Source of the DNA: Fodinibacter sp963800505 | GTDB lineage: Bacteria; Actinomycetota; Actinomycetes; Actinomycetales; Dermatophilaceae | Reading direction: 5' to 3' | DNA length: 64,000 nucleotides | Assembly (NCBI GenBank): GCA_963800505.1 | Contig: CAWDBL010000032.1 | Span: 75,015 to 139,014, forward strand | In this document: in pieces, positions 41,394-50,161 of the stretch | How the letters are laid out: each line of letters starts with the position of its first letter | How positions within the stretch are numbered: position 1 is the first letter of the stretch | Translations under genes and position numbers: made by a program | The notes under the pieces: generated by a model | Told to the model about the DNA's origin: nothing | What the model saw: only the letters and a program-made list of their open reading frames with translations | The model's database searches: none

Positions 41394-43168
41394 TGTCGCC
41401 GCTGCTCGGCCGCACCGACCACGCCGCCCGCACCCTGCCGATCGCCTCGAGCGCCACGGTGCGCGCCCACACCGCAGTGCTGCTGCGCGACCACCGCGGC
41501 CCGCTGTCGAAGGTGCTCGGCTGGCACGTGGTCGCCGCGCTCGTCGCCCTGGTCGGGCCGTGGGTGATCGGCCAGGTGGTGCAGGAGGTGACCACCGGCG
41601 AGCGCAGCCTGGGCCGCATCGACCGGCTGATCGCCCTGCTGGTCGCGGCGATCCTCGTGCAGACCCTGCTGACCTGGGTGGCCAGGCGCGCCTCGTTCGT
41701 GCTGTCCGAGCGCATCTTCGCCCGGCTGCGCGAGGACTTCATCACCTCCTCGGTGCGGCTGCCCCTCTCCGTCGTGGAGCGGGCCGGCACCGGCGACCTC
41801 GTGGCGCGCACGACCAACGACGTGGAGTCGCTCGCGCACATCATCCGGTTCGGCATCCCCGCGATGGTCGTCGCGCTGACCACGGTGGTCGCGACGACGG
41901 TGGCGGCCTTCCTCATCTCCCCGCTGGCCGCGCTCTCGCTGCTCGCCGCGGCGCTGGTGCACGTGCCGAGCTCGCGCTGGTACCTCAAGCGTGCCGGCGA
42001 CGGCTACCTCTGGGAGCACGCCTCCTACGCCCGGCTCAACGGCGTCGCCTCGGAGACCATCGAGGGTGCACAGACGATGGACGCCCTCGGCCTGCAGGAG
42101 GCTCGCGGCCGGCGCTTCCAGGAGGCGCTCGACGAGTGCGGCGACGCCGAGCGCTACACCCTGGGCCTGCGGATGCGCTGGTTCCCGTGGCTCGAGATCG
42201 GCTTCTTCCTGCCCATCGCCACGGCCGTGCTGTGGGGCGGGTGGCTGGCCTGGAACGGACACATCACCATCGCGGCCGCCACCGCCGTCACGCTCTACGT
42301 GCAGCAGCTCCTCGACCCGCTCGGTGAGCTGATCTCCTGGCTCGACGAGATCCAGTTCGCCGCAACGTCGTTGGCGCGCATCCTCGGGGTCTCGGAGGTG
42401 CCGCCCGACCGGGTGGCGACCGGGGCTGAGCCCGAGGGCGAGCAGGTCGACGTCGACGACGTGCGCTACTCGTACCGCGCGGGCCGCGACGTGCTGCACG
42501 GTGTCTCGCTCGGCCTGGTGCCCGGCGAGCGGCTCGCCATCGTGGGGCCGTCCGGGGCCGGCAAGTCGACCCTGGGCCGCCTGATGGCCGGTATCGACGG
42601 CCCCCGCACCGGCCGGGTGACCGGTGGCGGCGTGCCGCTGGTCGACCTCGCCCTGCCCGTGCTGCGTGGCGAGGTGGCCCTGGTGACCCAGGAGCACCAC
42701 GTGTTCGTCGGCACCCTGGCCGAGAACCTCCGGCTCCCCCGGCCCGACGCGACCGACGCCGAGCTGCGCGAGGCGCTGGCCGCCGTCGACGCCCTCGAGT
42801 GGGCGCAGGCGCTCCCCGACGGCCTCGACACGACGGTCGGCTCCGGTGGCCACGCGCTCACCGAGGCGCAGGCGCAGCAGCTGGCCCTGGCCCGGCTGGT
42901 GCTGGCCGACCCGCACACCCTGGTGCTCGACGAGGCGACCTCGCTGCTCGACCCGCGGGCCGCGCGGCACCTGGAGCGGTCGCTGGCCGCCGTCGTCGAC
43001 GGGCGCACGGTCGTCGCCATCGCGCACCGGCTGCACACCGCCCACGACGCCGACCGGGTGGCCGTGGTCGAGGACGGCGTGGTGAGCGAGCTCGGGTCGC
43101 ACGACGAGCTGATCGCCCGCGACGGGTCCTACGCCGCGCTGTGGCGCTCCTGGCGCGACGAGGGCTGA
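41393..43168 (+). CDS. ABC exporter half-transporter B with degenerate signature motif
   Basis: The 591-aa protein has six helices (about 40-310) and an ATPase with canonical Walker A GPSGAGKS (385-392), Q-loop VTQEHHVF (Gln about 433), Walker B LVLDE (510-514) and switch His in AIAHRLHT (about 545). The signature, normally LSGGQ, is LTEAQ (489-493). Its losses are the mirror image of those in half-transporter A, so the heterodimer keeps exactly one complete ATP site. ATG 41393 overlaps the previous stop (TGATG), ensuring equimolar synthesis. Multidrug, lipid or peptide export are all possible. Confidence 0.92.
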   Translation: MSPLLGRTDHAARTLPIASSATVRAHTAVLLRDHRGPLSKVLGWHVVAALVALVGPWVIGQVVQEVTTGERSLGRIDRLIALLVAAILVQTLLTWVARRASFVLSERIFARLREDFITSSVRLPLSVVERAGTGDLVARTTNDVESLAHIIRFGIPAMVVALTTVVATTVAAFLISPLAALSLLAAALVHVPSSRWYLKRAGDGYLWEHASYARLNGVASETIEGAQTMDALGLQEARGRRFQEALDECGDAERYTLGLRMRWFPWLEIGFFLPIATAVLWGGWLAWNGHITIAAATAVTLYVQQLLDPLGELISWLDEIQFAATSLARILGVSEVPPDRVATGAEPEGEQVDVDDVRYSYRAGRDVLHGVSLGLVPGERLAIVGPSGAGKSTLGRLMAGIDGPRTGRVTGGGVPLVDLALPVLRGEVALVTQEHHVFVGTLAENLRLPRPDATDAELREALAAVDALEWAQALPDGLDTTVGSGGHALTEAQAQQLALARLVLADPHTLVLDEATSLLDPRAARHLERSLAAVVDGRTVVAIAHRLHTAHDADRVAVVEDGVVSELGSHDELIARDGSYAALWRSWRDEG

Positions 43169-43177
43169 GACCCCGCA

Positions 43178-43223
43178 GTTGGGTGCTGGGATGGCTGCCC
43201 CGGCAACCATCCCAGCACCCAAC
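43178..43223. repeat. TGGCTGCC-core palindrome, copy 2
   Basis: This 46-bp element has 17-bp perfect arms (GTTGGGTGCTGGGATGG and complement), and the core TGGCTGCCCCGGCAACCA is itself palindromic. It lies 10 bp after the ABC exporter operon and is a very stable hairpin, likely a terminator. Confidence 0.8.
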
Positions 43224-43244
43224 CCCTGTTGCCTGCGAGGCGGG

Positions 43245-43272
43245 TTGTCCCTCGGGGCGGACCCGGTACGGT
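43245..43272 (+). promoter_or_regulatory. Candidate promoter TTGTCC-16-TACGGT
   Basis: TTGTCC (43245-43250) and TACGGT (43267-43272) are separated by 16 bp. They lie 50 nt before ATG 43323, which has its own GGAGG (43313-43317). This is a leadered promoter placed right after the upstream hairpin. Confidence 0.5.
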
Positions 43273-43322
43273 GCGTCCAGCAGTTCTGTGCGGGCCACGG
43301 CTCGCGGCGGCAGGAGGCACGC

Positions 43323-44504
43323 ATGGCAGCGGGCGACACGGCAGCGGGCAACCCGCCCACGGACGTCGGAGCGGTCATCGACACGCTGCGCCTGGGCTGG
43401 TCCGTCGCCGAGGTGCGCGGGCGGCACTGGCCGCAGGGTCCCCGCCCGCAGGCCACCCCGCTCCCCCTGCGTCCCGACCTCGTGCTGCCGCTGCGCTCAC
43501 AGCGAGTGGTCTCGGCGTCGCGGGAGGAGGCCGTCGCCTCGCTCGTCGCCCTGGTGCAGCGGCTGGGCCTCGACCGCGACGCCACCTTCGAGAGCGGCCT
43601 CACCTCCGCCGTGGCGCCGTGGGCCGACGACACCGCCACTGCCACCCCCGCCCCGGACGACGACGCGTGGCGACCGACCGGCACCTTCTTCCTGCAGTGG
43701 GACGCCTGGTTCCAGGACGAGCTGGCCCGGCGCGCGGAGTCGCTCGCCAACGGCTACCTGCTCGGTCGCGGTCTCGCGGAGTGCTTCTGGGGCCTGGGCC
43801 CCGAGGACCAGTGGCAGATCGACGGCGCGACGAGCGCGGTCTCGCTGCCCTTCCTGCTCGGTGCCGAGCGGCGCCGTGAGCTGACCCGGATGCTGGGCCG
43901 CCTCGAGCCGGGTGTCGCCCACGAGATGACGCCCCCGGCCGTCGCCGGCGCCCTCGAGGCCTGGGGTGTCGTCGCGGCCGACCCCCGATGGGCCACAGAC
44001 CCCTCGATGCGCACCACCCTCTACGAGCAGGCCCGCCGCTGGTACCAGCTGCTCGTGCTCGGGCAGGACCCCACCACCCTCATCCGCCCCTACGAGCGGC
44101 TGCGCAGCTCGACCAACATCCTGCGGGCCGCCAGGATCTTCTGGCCGCAGATCGCCCTGGCCCTGCTGTCGATCGCCCTCGTCACCGCCTACTTCTCGGT
44201 GGTCGGGACGGCGGGCGACGTCGGCTCGGTGCCGGTCTGGTTCTCGTCACTGCTCGCCACCGGCGGGTTCGGCGCCTTCGCGGCCGCCGGCATCCTCGCC
44301 CGGGGCAAGAGCGCCGCGCAGAAGATGGTCACCCGCCTGCGCCAGGACGCCTACACCGACCTCGTGGCCGTCAGCGTGACGACGGTGCCGCCGCCACCGG
44401 CGGCACCAAGCGGCAGGGCGCAGCGCCTGCGGCTCGCCCGGCGGCTCGTGGAGGCGGCTGTGCGCCGCCGAACCCTCACCCCGCCCACCTCGCCACCGAC
44501 CTGA
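43323..44504 (+). CDS. Hypothetical membrane protein, two C-terminal helices
   Basis: The 393-aa protein has no family I recognise. Residues 1-275 are soluble, Trp-rich and mostly helical, with motifs GTFFLQWDAWFQDELARR and ECFWGLGPEDQWQIDG. Two hydrophobic helices follow at about 280-300 (WPQIALALLSIALVTAYFSVV) and 312-332 (FSSLLATGGFGAFAAAGIL), then a basic tail of about 60 residues. The layout suggests a cytosolic domain tethered to the membrane by a hairpin. GGAGG lies 5 nt before ATG 43323. Position after an ABC exporter may be coincidental since each has its own signals. Confidence 0.8.
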   Translation: MAAGDTAAGNPPTDVGAVIDTLRLGWSVAEVRGRHWPQGPRPQATPLPLRPDLVLPLRSQRVVSASREEAVASLVALVQRLGLDRDATFESGLTSAVAPWADDTATATPAPDDDAWRPTGTFFLQWDAWFQDELARRAESLANGYLLGRGLAECFWGLGPEDQWQIDGATSAVSLPFLLGAERRRELTRMLGRLEPGVAHEMTPPAVAGALEAWGVVAADPRWATDPSMRTTLYEQARRWYQLLVLGQDPTTLIRPYERLRSSTNILRAARIFWPQIALALLSIALVTAYFSVVGTAGDVGSVPVWFSSLLATGGFGAFAAAGILARGKSAAQKMVTRLRQDAYTDLVAVSVTTVPPPPAAPSGRAQRLRLARRLVEAAVRRRTLTPPTSPPT

Positions 44505-44527
44505 GGCCGCGCGGGCGGGCCCCGATG

Positions 44528-44938
44528 TCACCCCAGCCTGTCCTTGACGAAGGCAGCCAGCGCCTCGTGCGACGGGTGCCCCCACCCGATGCAGAACGGA
44601 TGGCCGGCCGGATCGGCGAACACGTGGTGCCCCTCCTCGTTCGTCAGGTCGCCCAACCGGAGCACCCGGGCGCCCAACCCGACCGCCTGGTCGTGCGCCT
44701 GGACCGGGTCGTCGACGTGGAAGTCGAGATGCACCTGCTGCGGGGCCCCGTCCGGCCAGTCGGGGGAAACGTGGTGGGGGACGAGCTGGACGCCGATGCG
44801 CCACTGCCCGGCGGAGTCGATGACGCTGTGGAACGTCTCGTCCTCGAACACGTGGCCGTCGAGCATCCCTGCCCAGAAGGCCGACTCCGCAGCCAGGTCG
44901 GCGGCGTCGAACACGACGACACTTCGGATGGACCTCAT
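44528..44938 (-). CDS. VOC-superfamily (glyoxalase-like) protein
   Basis: The 136-aa protein is a single VOC module. Candidate metal ligands are His in QQVHLDFHVDD (about 68) and Glu in NEEGHHVFADPAGHPFCIGW; the usual terminal Glu (GNEF) is replaced by HPF, so metal binding may be lost or altered. It reads SAFWAGMLDG at about 19, the common VOC start. Function is unknown; sequestration or isomerisation of a small molecule is typical. It ends 24 bp after the convergent membrane protein gene. ATG 44938 is the only good start. Confidence 0.82.
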   Translation of the reverse strand: MRSIRSVVVFDAADLAAESAFWAGMLDGHVFEDETFHSVIDSAGQWRIGVQLVPHHVSPDWPDGAPQQVHLDFHVDDPVQAHDQAVGLGARVLRLGDLTNEEGHHVFADPAGHPFCIGWGHPSHEALAAFVKDRLG

Positions 44939-44976
44939 GAGCAGAGCCTACGAACCCGCGCGGACCCGGATGCCGG

Positions 44977-45315
44977 TCAGCGGTCGACGAGCCGGATGCT
45001 CACCTCGGCGACGTCGTCGTCGGCGAGCCCCTCGGCCACCCGCACCGCCTTCTTCATGGGTAGCACGTAGGCCCCCTCCTCGGCCGACGGGAACAACGAG
45101 GTGCGCCACACCGTGCGCCCGACGGTCACCTCGACGCGCACCGAGCCGAACCCCCCGGCCCCGTCACCGACGGCCTCGTCGACCTCGTCGCTGACGGCCT
45201 CGGGCACCGTGACGAACCGCCAGGTGCCCTCGCGCCACTGCCACACAGGGGCACGGAACGACCACTGACCCGGCCCGGCAACCGCGGACCGACGACCCGA
45301 AGCGGACTCGCTCAT
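44977..45315 (-). CDS. DUF1905-family protein
   Basis: The 112-aa protein has the DUF1905 beta-barrel pattern: APVWQWREGTWRFVTVPEAVSDEV, then GGFGSVRVEVTVGRTVWRTSLFPSAEEGAYVLPMKKAVR and a closing VAEVSIRLV (each quoted in pieces of the same domain, about 28-110). No function is known to me. ATG 45315 overlaps the GMC oxidoreductase stop by 4 nt, making it the last gene of the ALDH-GMC operon. Confidence 0.85.
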   Translation of the reverse strand: MSESASGRRSAVAGPGQWSFRAPVWQWREGTWRFVTVPEAVSDEVDEAVGDGAGGFGSVRVEVTVGRTVWRTSLFPSAEEGAYVLPMKKAVRVAEGLADDDVAEVSIRLVDR

Positions 45316-47138
45316 CCGCCCATCGTGGCCGGCACCACCGACAGTGGGAGCACCCGCGCGCTTGCTGGGCGCTCCACCGCGCCGGAGGGCCGGAGGGCAC
45401 CGGCCGGCACCGCGGGGCGGCGCGCCGCAACCGCCGGCAGCACGGCATACGGCTGTCCCTGCTCGGGTCGGGCGTCCGCCTCGCCGGAGTTCGGCCACAG
45501 CGACATGGCCCGCTCGGCCTGCGCCGTGATCGTGAGCGAGGGGTTGACCCCGAGGTTCGCCGAGATGGCCGAGCCGTCGACGACCGAGATGCCGGGGTGG
45601 CCCCACACCCGGTGGTAGGGGTCGAGGACACCACGCTCGCGGTCGGACCCGATGGCCACACCCCCGATGAAGTGCGCCGTCATCGGGGTGTCGAGCACCT
45701 CGCCCCAGGAGCCGCCGGCGACGGTCCGCGTGCCGGTCTCCTCCTCGAGCCGGGCGGCGAGCGCCTGCATCGCCGTGTGCCCCACCTCGATGTAGGTCGG
45801 GTTCGGCTCGCCGTGGCCCTGCTCCGAGGTCAGCCGGTAGCCGCCGAGGCGGCCCTTGCGCCGCGAGGTCCGCAGCGAGTTGTCGCGGGTCTGCATGACC
45901 AGGCCGATGACGGTGCGCTCGCTCCAGCGGTAGGCGTTGATGCCGACGGCCCGCAGGTCGCGCGGGTTGCGCAGCAGCTCGACGAGCGCCTGGGTGAGCC
46001 TCGAGCGGCCGGTGTCCGGCGGCACCCGCACCCCGGCGAGCAGGGCCATGGCGTTCGAGCCCTTGCCGTAGCGGCAGTTCTCGACGTGGGTCTCGTCGTC
46101 CGGGTGGAAGGAGGAGGTGATGGCGACCCCGCGCGAGAGGTCGGCGTCCGCCGGCACGGTGAGCGCCGTCGCACCGAGGAGCGCCTCGGAGTTGGTGCGG
46201 GTGAGGTGCCCGAGCCGGTCCGAGATGCGGGGCAGCTCGCCCACGTCCTTCATCTCGTGCAGGAGGTGCTGGGTGCCCCAGGTGCCGGCGGCCACCACGA
46301 CGTGCGTCGCCGTGGTCACCCGCACGTCGCGACCCTCACGCGGCCCGGTCCGCTCGTGCCGCACCCGGTACCGCTCCCCGCGACCGGTCGGGTCGCCGGT
46401 GCCGGGCACCACCCCGAGCCGGGTGACCGTGCGCATCGGCTCCACCACGACCCCGAGCCCCTCGGCCAGCGCGAGGTAGTTCTTGACGAGCGTGTTCTTG
46501 GCGCCCACCCGGCATCCGACCATGCAGTTGCCGCACTGGGTGCACCCGGTGCGCTCGGGGCCCACGCCGCCGAAGTAGGGGTCGGCCGACCGCTCCCCGG
46601 CCTCGCCGAAGTAGATGCCGACCGGCGTCTTGCGGAAGGTGTCCCCGACGCCGAGGTCCTCGGCGGTGCGGCGCATCACCTGCTCGACGGGCCCGTCGCA
46701 CGGGTTGGTGACCACGCCCAGCATCGCGGACGCCGTCTCGTAGTGCGGCGCCAGCTCGGCCTGCCAGTCGGTGATGTCGCCCCACTGCGGGTCGCGGTAG
46801 AACGGTGCGGGCGGCACGTACAGCGTGCAGGCGTAGTTCAGCGACCCACCGCCCACGCCGGCCCCGGCGAGGATCATGACGTCCTTGAGCCGGTGGATGC
46901 GCTGGACGCCGTAGCACCCGAGCTTGGGTGCCCACAGGAACTTGCGCACGTCCCAGGAGGTCTGCGCGAAGTCCTCGTCCGCGAAGCGCCGTCCCGCCTC
47001 GAGGACCAGCACGGAGTACCCCTTCTCGGCGAGCCGCAGGGCCGTGACGGACCCACCGAAGCCCGAGCCGATGACCACGACGTCGACGTCCACGTCGACC
47101 TCGGGCTGGGGGGTGGTGGACGTGTCGTTCGTGGTCAC
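45312..47138 (-). CDS. GMC oxidoreductase with ferredoxin-like Cys cluster
   Basis: The 608-aa protein starts at GTG 47138, overlapping the ALDH stop by 4 nt. It has the FAD motif VVVIGSGFGGSVTALRLA (about 20-37), AGAGVGGGSLNYAC at about 91 and the GMC C-terminal signature ISVVDGSAISANLGVNPSLT with the catalytic His region near TAHFIGG. Residues 199-209 carry CxxCxxCxxxC (TGCTQCGNCMVGCR), a 4Fe-4S ferredoxin-type pattern. It resembles cholesterol-oxidase-related actinobacterial alcohol dehydrogenases. Likely alcohol to aldehyde, with the aldehyde passed to the co-transcribed ALDH; electrons may leave through the cluster instead of to O2. Confidence 0.9.
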   Translation of the reverse strand: MTTNDTSTTPQPEVDVDVDVVVIGSGFGGSVTALRLAEKGYSVLVLEAGRRFADEDFAQTSWDVRKFLWAPKLGCYGVQRIHRLKDVMILAGAGVGGGSLNYACTLYVPPAPFYRDPQWGDITDWQAELAPHYETASAMLGVVTNPCDGPVEQVMRRTAEDLGVGDTFRKTPVGIYFGEAGERSADPYFGGVGPERTGCTQCGNCMVGCRVGAKNTLVKNYLALAEGLGVVVEPMRTVTRLGVVPGTGDPTGRGERYRVRHERTGPREGRDVRVTTATHVVVAAGTWGTQHLLHEMKDVGELPRISDRLGHLTRTNSEALLGATALTVPADADLSRGVAITSSFHPDDETHVENCRYGKGSNAMALLAGVRVPPDTGRSRLTQALVELLRNPRDLRAVGINAYRWSERTVIGLVMQTRDNSLRTSRRKGRLGGYRLTSEQGHGEPNPTYIEVGHTAMQALAARLEEETGTRTVAGGSWGEVLDTPMTAHFIGGVAIGSDRERGVLDPYHRVWGHPGISVVDGSAISANLGVNPSLTITAQAERAMSLWPNSGEADARPEQGQPYAVLPAVAARRPAVPAGALRPSGAVERPASARVLPLSVVPATMGG

Positions 47139-48724
47139 TTGAGTCGAACCGCCTTCATGACGCGAAGCGCCCCGGTGAGCACCCGGGCGTAGGTCTCGTC
47201 CGACATCCCGCCGAAGGGCGCGATGGGCACGAGGTGCTGGGAGGTGATGTTCTGGGTCTCGGTGTACTTCATCAGGCCCTCGCGGCCGTGCCGCCGGCCC
47301 AGGCCGGAGGACTTCATGCCGCCCATCGGGGCGGCGACGCTGCCCCAGGTGGCGGCGTAGCCCTCGTTGACGTTCACCGTCCCGGCGTGGATGCCGGCCG
47401 CGATCCGGCGCCCTCGGCGCACGTCGCGCGTCCACACCGACGCGTTGAGGCCGTACTCGGTGTCGTTGGCCATTCGCACGGCTTCTTCGTCGGAGCCGAC
47501 CCGGTAGAGCGACACGACCGGCCCGAAGGTCTCCTCGTCGCGGCAGGCCATCGCCGAGGTGACGCCCTCGAGCACGGTCGGCTCGACGACGAGCGGGCCG
47601 ATGTCGAGGCGCTCGCGCCCGCCGGTGAGCACGTGTGCGCCCTTGCTGACGGCGTCGTCGATGTGGCCGAGCACCTTCTCCTTCTGCACGGCGCTGACCA
47701 GGCTGCCCATGTCGGCGCCCCAGTGCAGGCCGGTCGACAGGCGCATCCGCGACACCAGCTCGACGAACCGCGGCACGAACTCGTCGTAGACGTCGGCGTG
47801 GATGACGAGCCGCTCGGCGCTGATGCAGAGCTGGCCCGCCGAGGCGAAGCAGGCGCGCACCGCCCCCGCGGCGGCCCGGCGCAGGTCGGCGTCGGCGGCG
47901 ACGTACATGGTGTTCTTGCCGCCGAGCTCGAGGCTGACGCCGACGAGCCGCCGGCCCGTGGCCTGGGCGACCCGGCGGCCGGTGGCGGTCGACCCGGTGA
48001 AGCTGACGTAGTCGGCGCGGTCGACGACGGCCTGGCCGGTGGGCTCGCCGTGGCCGAGCACGACCTGCAGCAGGTCCTCGGGCAGCCCGGCGTCGGCGAA
48101 GATCTCCGCGGCGGCCAGGGCCGTGAGCGACCCCTGGACGTCGGGGCGCAGCACCACGGCATTGCCGGCCAGGATCGCCGGGATGGCGTCGGTGACGGCC
48201 AGGCTCAGCGGGTAGTTCCACGGCGAGATGATGCCGACGACGCCCTTGGGCCGGTGGTGCTCGACGGCGCGCGAGAGCACGGGCAGTACGCCGACGTGCT
48301 TGGTCTCGCGCAGCAGGGATGGCCCGCGCCGGGCGTAGTGCCGCGCGACGATGGCGCAGTCGGCGACCTCCTCGTAGGCGTGCGAGCGGGCCTTGCCCGA
48401 CTCGAGCTGCACGAGGTCGAGCAGCTCGCTCTGCCGGTCGAGCACGAGGTCGTGCACGCGCAGCAGCACCGCGGCGCGCTCCTCGACCGGGGTGGCGGCC
48501 CAGCGCTGCTGGGCGCCGCGGGCGGTGTCGACCGCGACCCCGACGTCACGGGCCGTCGCGAGCGGGAGGTTCGCCAGGGGCGCACCCGTCATCGGCGTGC
48601 TGGTGAGCTCCTCACCGCCGTCGCCGGAGGCCACCACCCGCGCGATGAGCGTTCGGACCCGGGCCGGGTCGACGGCATACGTTGCAGTGGGTGTGGTCTC
48701 GGGGTCCACGATGACTTCGGCCAT
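47135..48724 (-). CDS. Aldehyde dehydrogenase (succinic-semialdehyde-dehydrogenase-like, GabD2 type)
   Basis: The 529-aa protein has the ALDH core: VVGIISPWNYPLSLAV (about 164), catalytic Glu in LELGGKN (about 264), catalytic Cys in SAGQLCISAER (about 298) and ETFGPVVSLY (about 405). It is closest by eye to the actinobacterial succinic semialdehyde dehydrogenases, but its partner GMC enzyme suggests a different aldehyde from an alcohol. ATG 48724 begins the operon ALDH-GMC-DUF1905 (4-nt overlaps at both junctions). It is NAD(P)-dependent and cytosolic. Confidence 0.9.
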   Translation of the reverse strand: MAEVIVDPETTPTATYAVDPARVRTLIARVVASGDGGEELTSTPMTGAPLANLPLATARDVGVAVDTARGAQQRWAATPVEERAAVLLRVHDLVLDRQSELLDLVQLESGKARSHAYEEVADCAIVARHYARRGPSLLRETKHVGVLPVLSRAVEHHRPKGVVGIISPWNYPLSLAVTDAIPAILAGNAVVLRPDVQGSLTALAAAEIFADAGLPEDLLQVVLGHGEPTGQAVVDRADYVSFTGSTATGRRVAQATGRRLVGVSLELGGKNTMYVAADADLRRAAAGAVRACFASAGQLCISAERLVIHADVYDEFVPRFVELVSRMRLSTGLHWGADMGSLVSAVQKEKVLGHIDDAVSKGAHVLTGGRERLDIGPLVVEPTVLEGVTSAMACRDEETFGPVVSLYRVGSDEEAVRMANDTEYGLNASVWTRDVRRGRRIAAGIHAGTVNVNEGYAATWGSVAAPMGGMKSSGLGRRHGREGLMKYTETQNITSQHLVPIAPFGGMSDETYARVLTGALRVMKAVRLK

Positions 48725-48806
48725 TACCGAAGGGTAACCATCCCGCCCCGTTCGCGTGTCGCCTTCGTGAGGTGTGGCACGCGGCCTGCCGGGACTGGAC
48801 CCGGCG

Positions 48807-49928
48807 TCAGCTGCGCTGGTAGGGCGCGACCACGACCTCGACCCGCTGGAACTCCTTGAGGTCGAGGTAGCCGGAAGTCGCCATCGCCCGGCGCAGCGCC
48901 CCGACCAGGTTGGTGGTGCCGTCGGCGACGCGGCTGGGGCCGAAGAGGATCTCTTCGAGCCCGGCGACCGCCCCGACCTCCACCCGCTCGCCCCGGGGCA
49001 GCTCGGGGTGGTGCGACTCGGGGCCCCAGTGGAAGCCGCGGCCGGGGGCCTCGGTGGCGCGGGCGAGCGCGGCGCCCAGCATCACGGCATCCGCGCCGCA
49101 GGCGACCGCCTTGACGATGTCGCCGCTGGTGCCCATGCCGCCGTCGCCGATGACGTGCACGTAGCGACCGCCGGACTCGTCGAGGTAGTCGCGGCGCGCG
49201 GCGGCGACGTCGGCGATCGCCGACGCCATCGGGGCGTGGATGCCGAGCGTGCGCCGGGTGGTGTGCGCCGCTCCCCCGCCGAAGCCGACGAGCACGCCGG
49301 CCGCGCCGGTGCGCATCAGGTGCAGTGCCGCGGAGTAGGAGGCGGCCCCGCCGACGACGACCGGCACGTCGAGCTCGTAGATGAACCGCTTGAGGTTCAG
49401 CGGCTCGGCGCGGCCCGACACGTGCTCGGCCGACACGGTGGTGCCGCGGATGACGAACAGGTCGACCCCGGCATCCACCACGGTCTTCCACAGCTGCTGG
49501 GTGCGCTGGGGGGTGAGCGCCCCGGCGACGGTGACGCCCGCGGCGCGGATCTCGCGCAGCCGCTCGACGATGAGCTCGGGCTGGATCTCCGCGCGGTAGA
49601 TCTCCTGCATACGGGTGGTCGCCAGCACCGGGTCGAGGGTGGCGATCTCGGCCAGCAGCGGGGTGGGGTCGGCGTAGCGGGTCCAGAGCCCCTCGAGGTC
49701 GAGCACCGGCAACCCGCCGAGCCGGCCGAGCGAGATGGCGGTCTGCGGCGACATCACCGAGTCCATCGGGGCGGCGATCACCGGCAGCTCGAAGTGGTAG
49801 GCGTCGATCTGCCAGCCGACCGAGACCTCCTCGGGGTCGCGCGTGCGGCGCGACGGCACGATGGCGATGTCGTCGAAGGAATAGGCCCGGCGGCCGCGCT
49901 TGCCGCGGCCGATCTCGATCTCGGTCAC
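48807..49928 (-). CDS. guaB3: GuaB3-family IMPDH-related protein
   Basis: The 373-aa (beta/alpha)8 protein lacks CBS domains and matches the actinobacterial GuaB3 family (MTEIEIGRGKRGRRAYSF and DDIAIVPS). The phosphate-binding regions VIGDGGMGTSGDIVKAVACGADAVMLG are present. Where true IMPDH has the catalytic Cys loop (GSICTTR), this reads VIRGTTVSAEHVSG with no Cys; its only Cys is the one in AVACGAD. It may act as a GMP reductase-like enzyme, as reported for some GuaB3 proteins; that is from memory. GTG 49928 follows TAGGGT by 6 nt. The true guaB is 3 kb away. Confidence 0.93.
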   Translation of the reverse strand: MTEIEIGRGKRGRRAYSFDDIAIVPSRRTRDPEEVSVGWQIDAYHFELPVIAAPMDSVMSPQTAISLGRLGGLPVLDLEGLWTRYADPTPLLAEIATLDPVLATTRMQEIYRAEIQPELIVERLREIRAAGVTVAGALTPQRTQQLWKTVVDAGVDLFVIRGTTVSAEHVSGRAEPLNLKRFIYELDVPVVVGGAASYSAALHLMRTGAAGVLVGFGGGAAHTTRRTLGIHAPMASAIADVAAARRDYLDESGGRYVHVIGDGGMGTSGDIVKAVACGADAVMLGAALARATEAPGRGFHWGPESHHPELPRGERVEVGAVAGLEEILFGPSRVADGTTNLVGALRRAMATSGYLDLKEFQRVEVVVAPYQRS

Positions 49929-49934
49929 CGGGTC

Positions 49935-49940
49935 ACCCTA
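49935..49940 (-). promoter_or_regulatory. guaB3: TAGGGT -10 box of guaB3, leaderless
   Basis: On the minus strand, TAGGGTGACCCG-GTG. The same 6-nt spacer GACCCG separates TAGCCT from the GTG of the S4 gene at 55257. Confidence 0.55.
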
Positions 49941-50161
49941 TCGACGGCCGACGACCCCCCGCGAAGCGATGCCGACCTCGCGGTATTCCCCGGTCCGCGG
50001 GGTGTCCGCTGCTAGCAGAAATCGATTCCGTACGGGGGGTTAGGTGGGGCACACTTGACCGTCGGCACCGTTGCCGCCGCCGCCCGGCCCGCCGCCCCCA
50101 CGAGGGGTCGACGACGCGGCCGCCCGGTTGACCACACGCCCTTTCCGGACATGGAGCCAAC

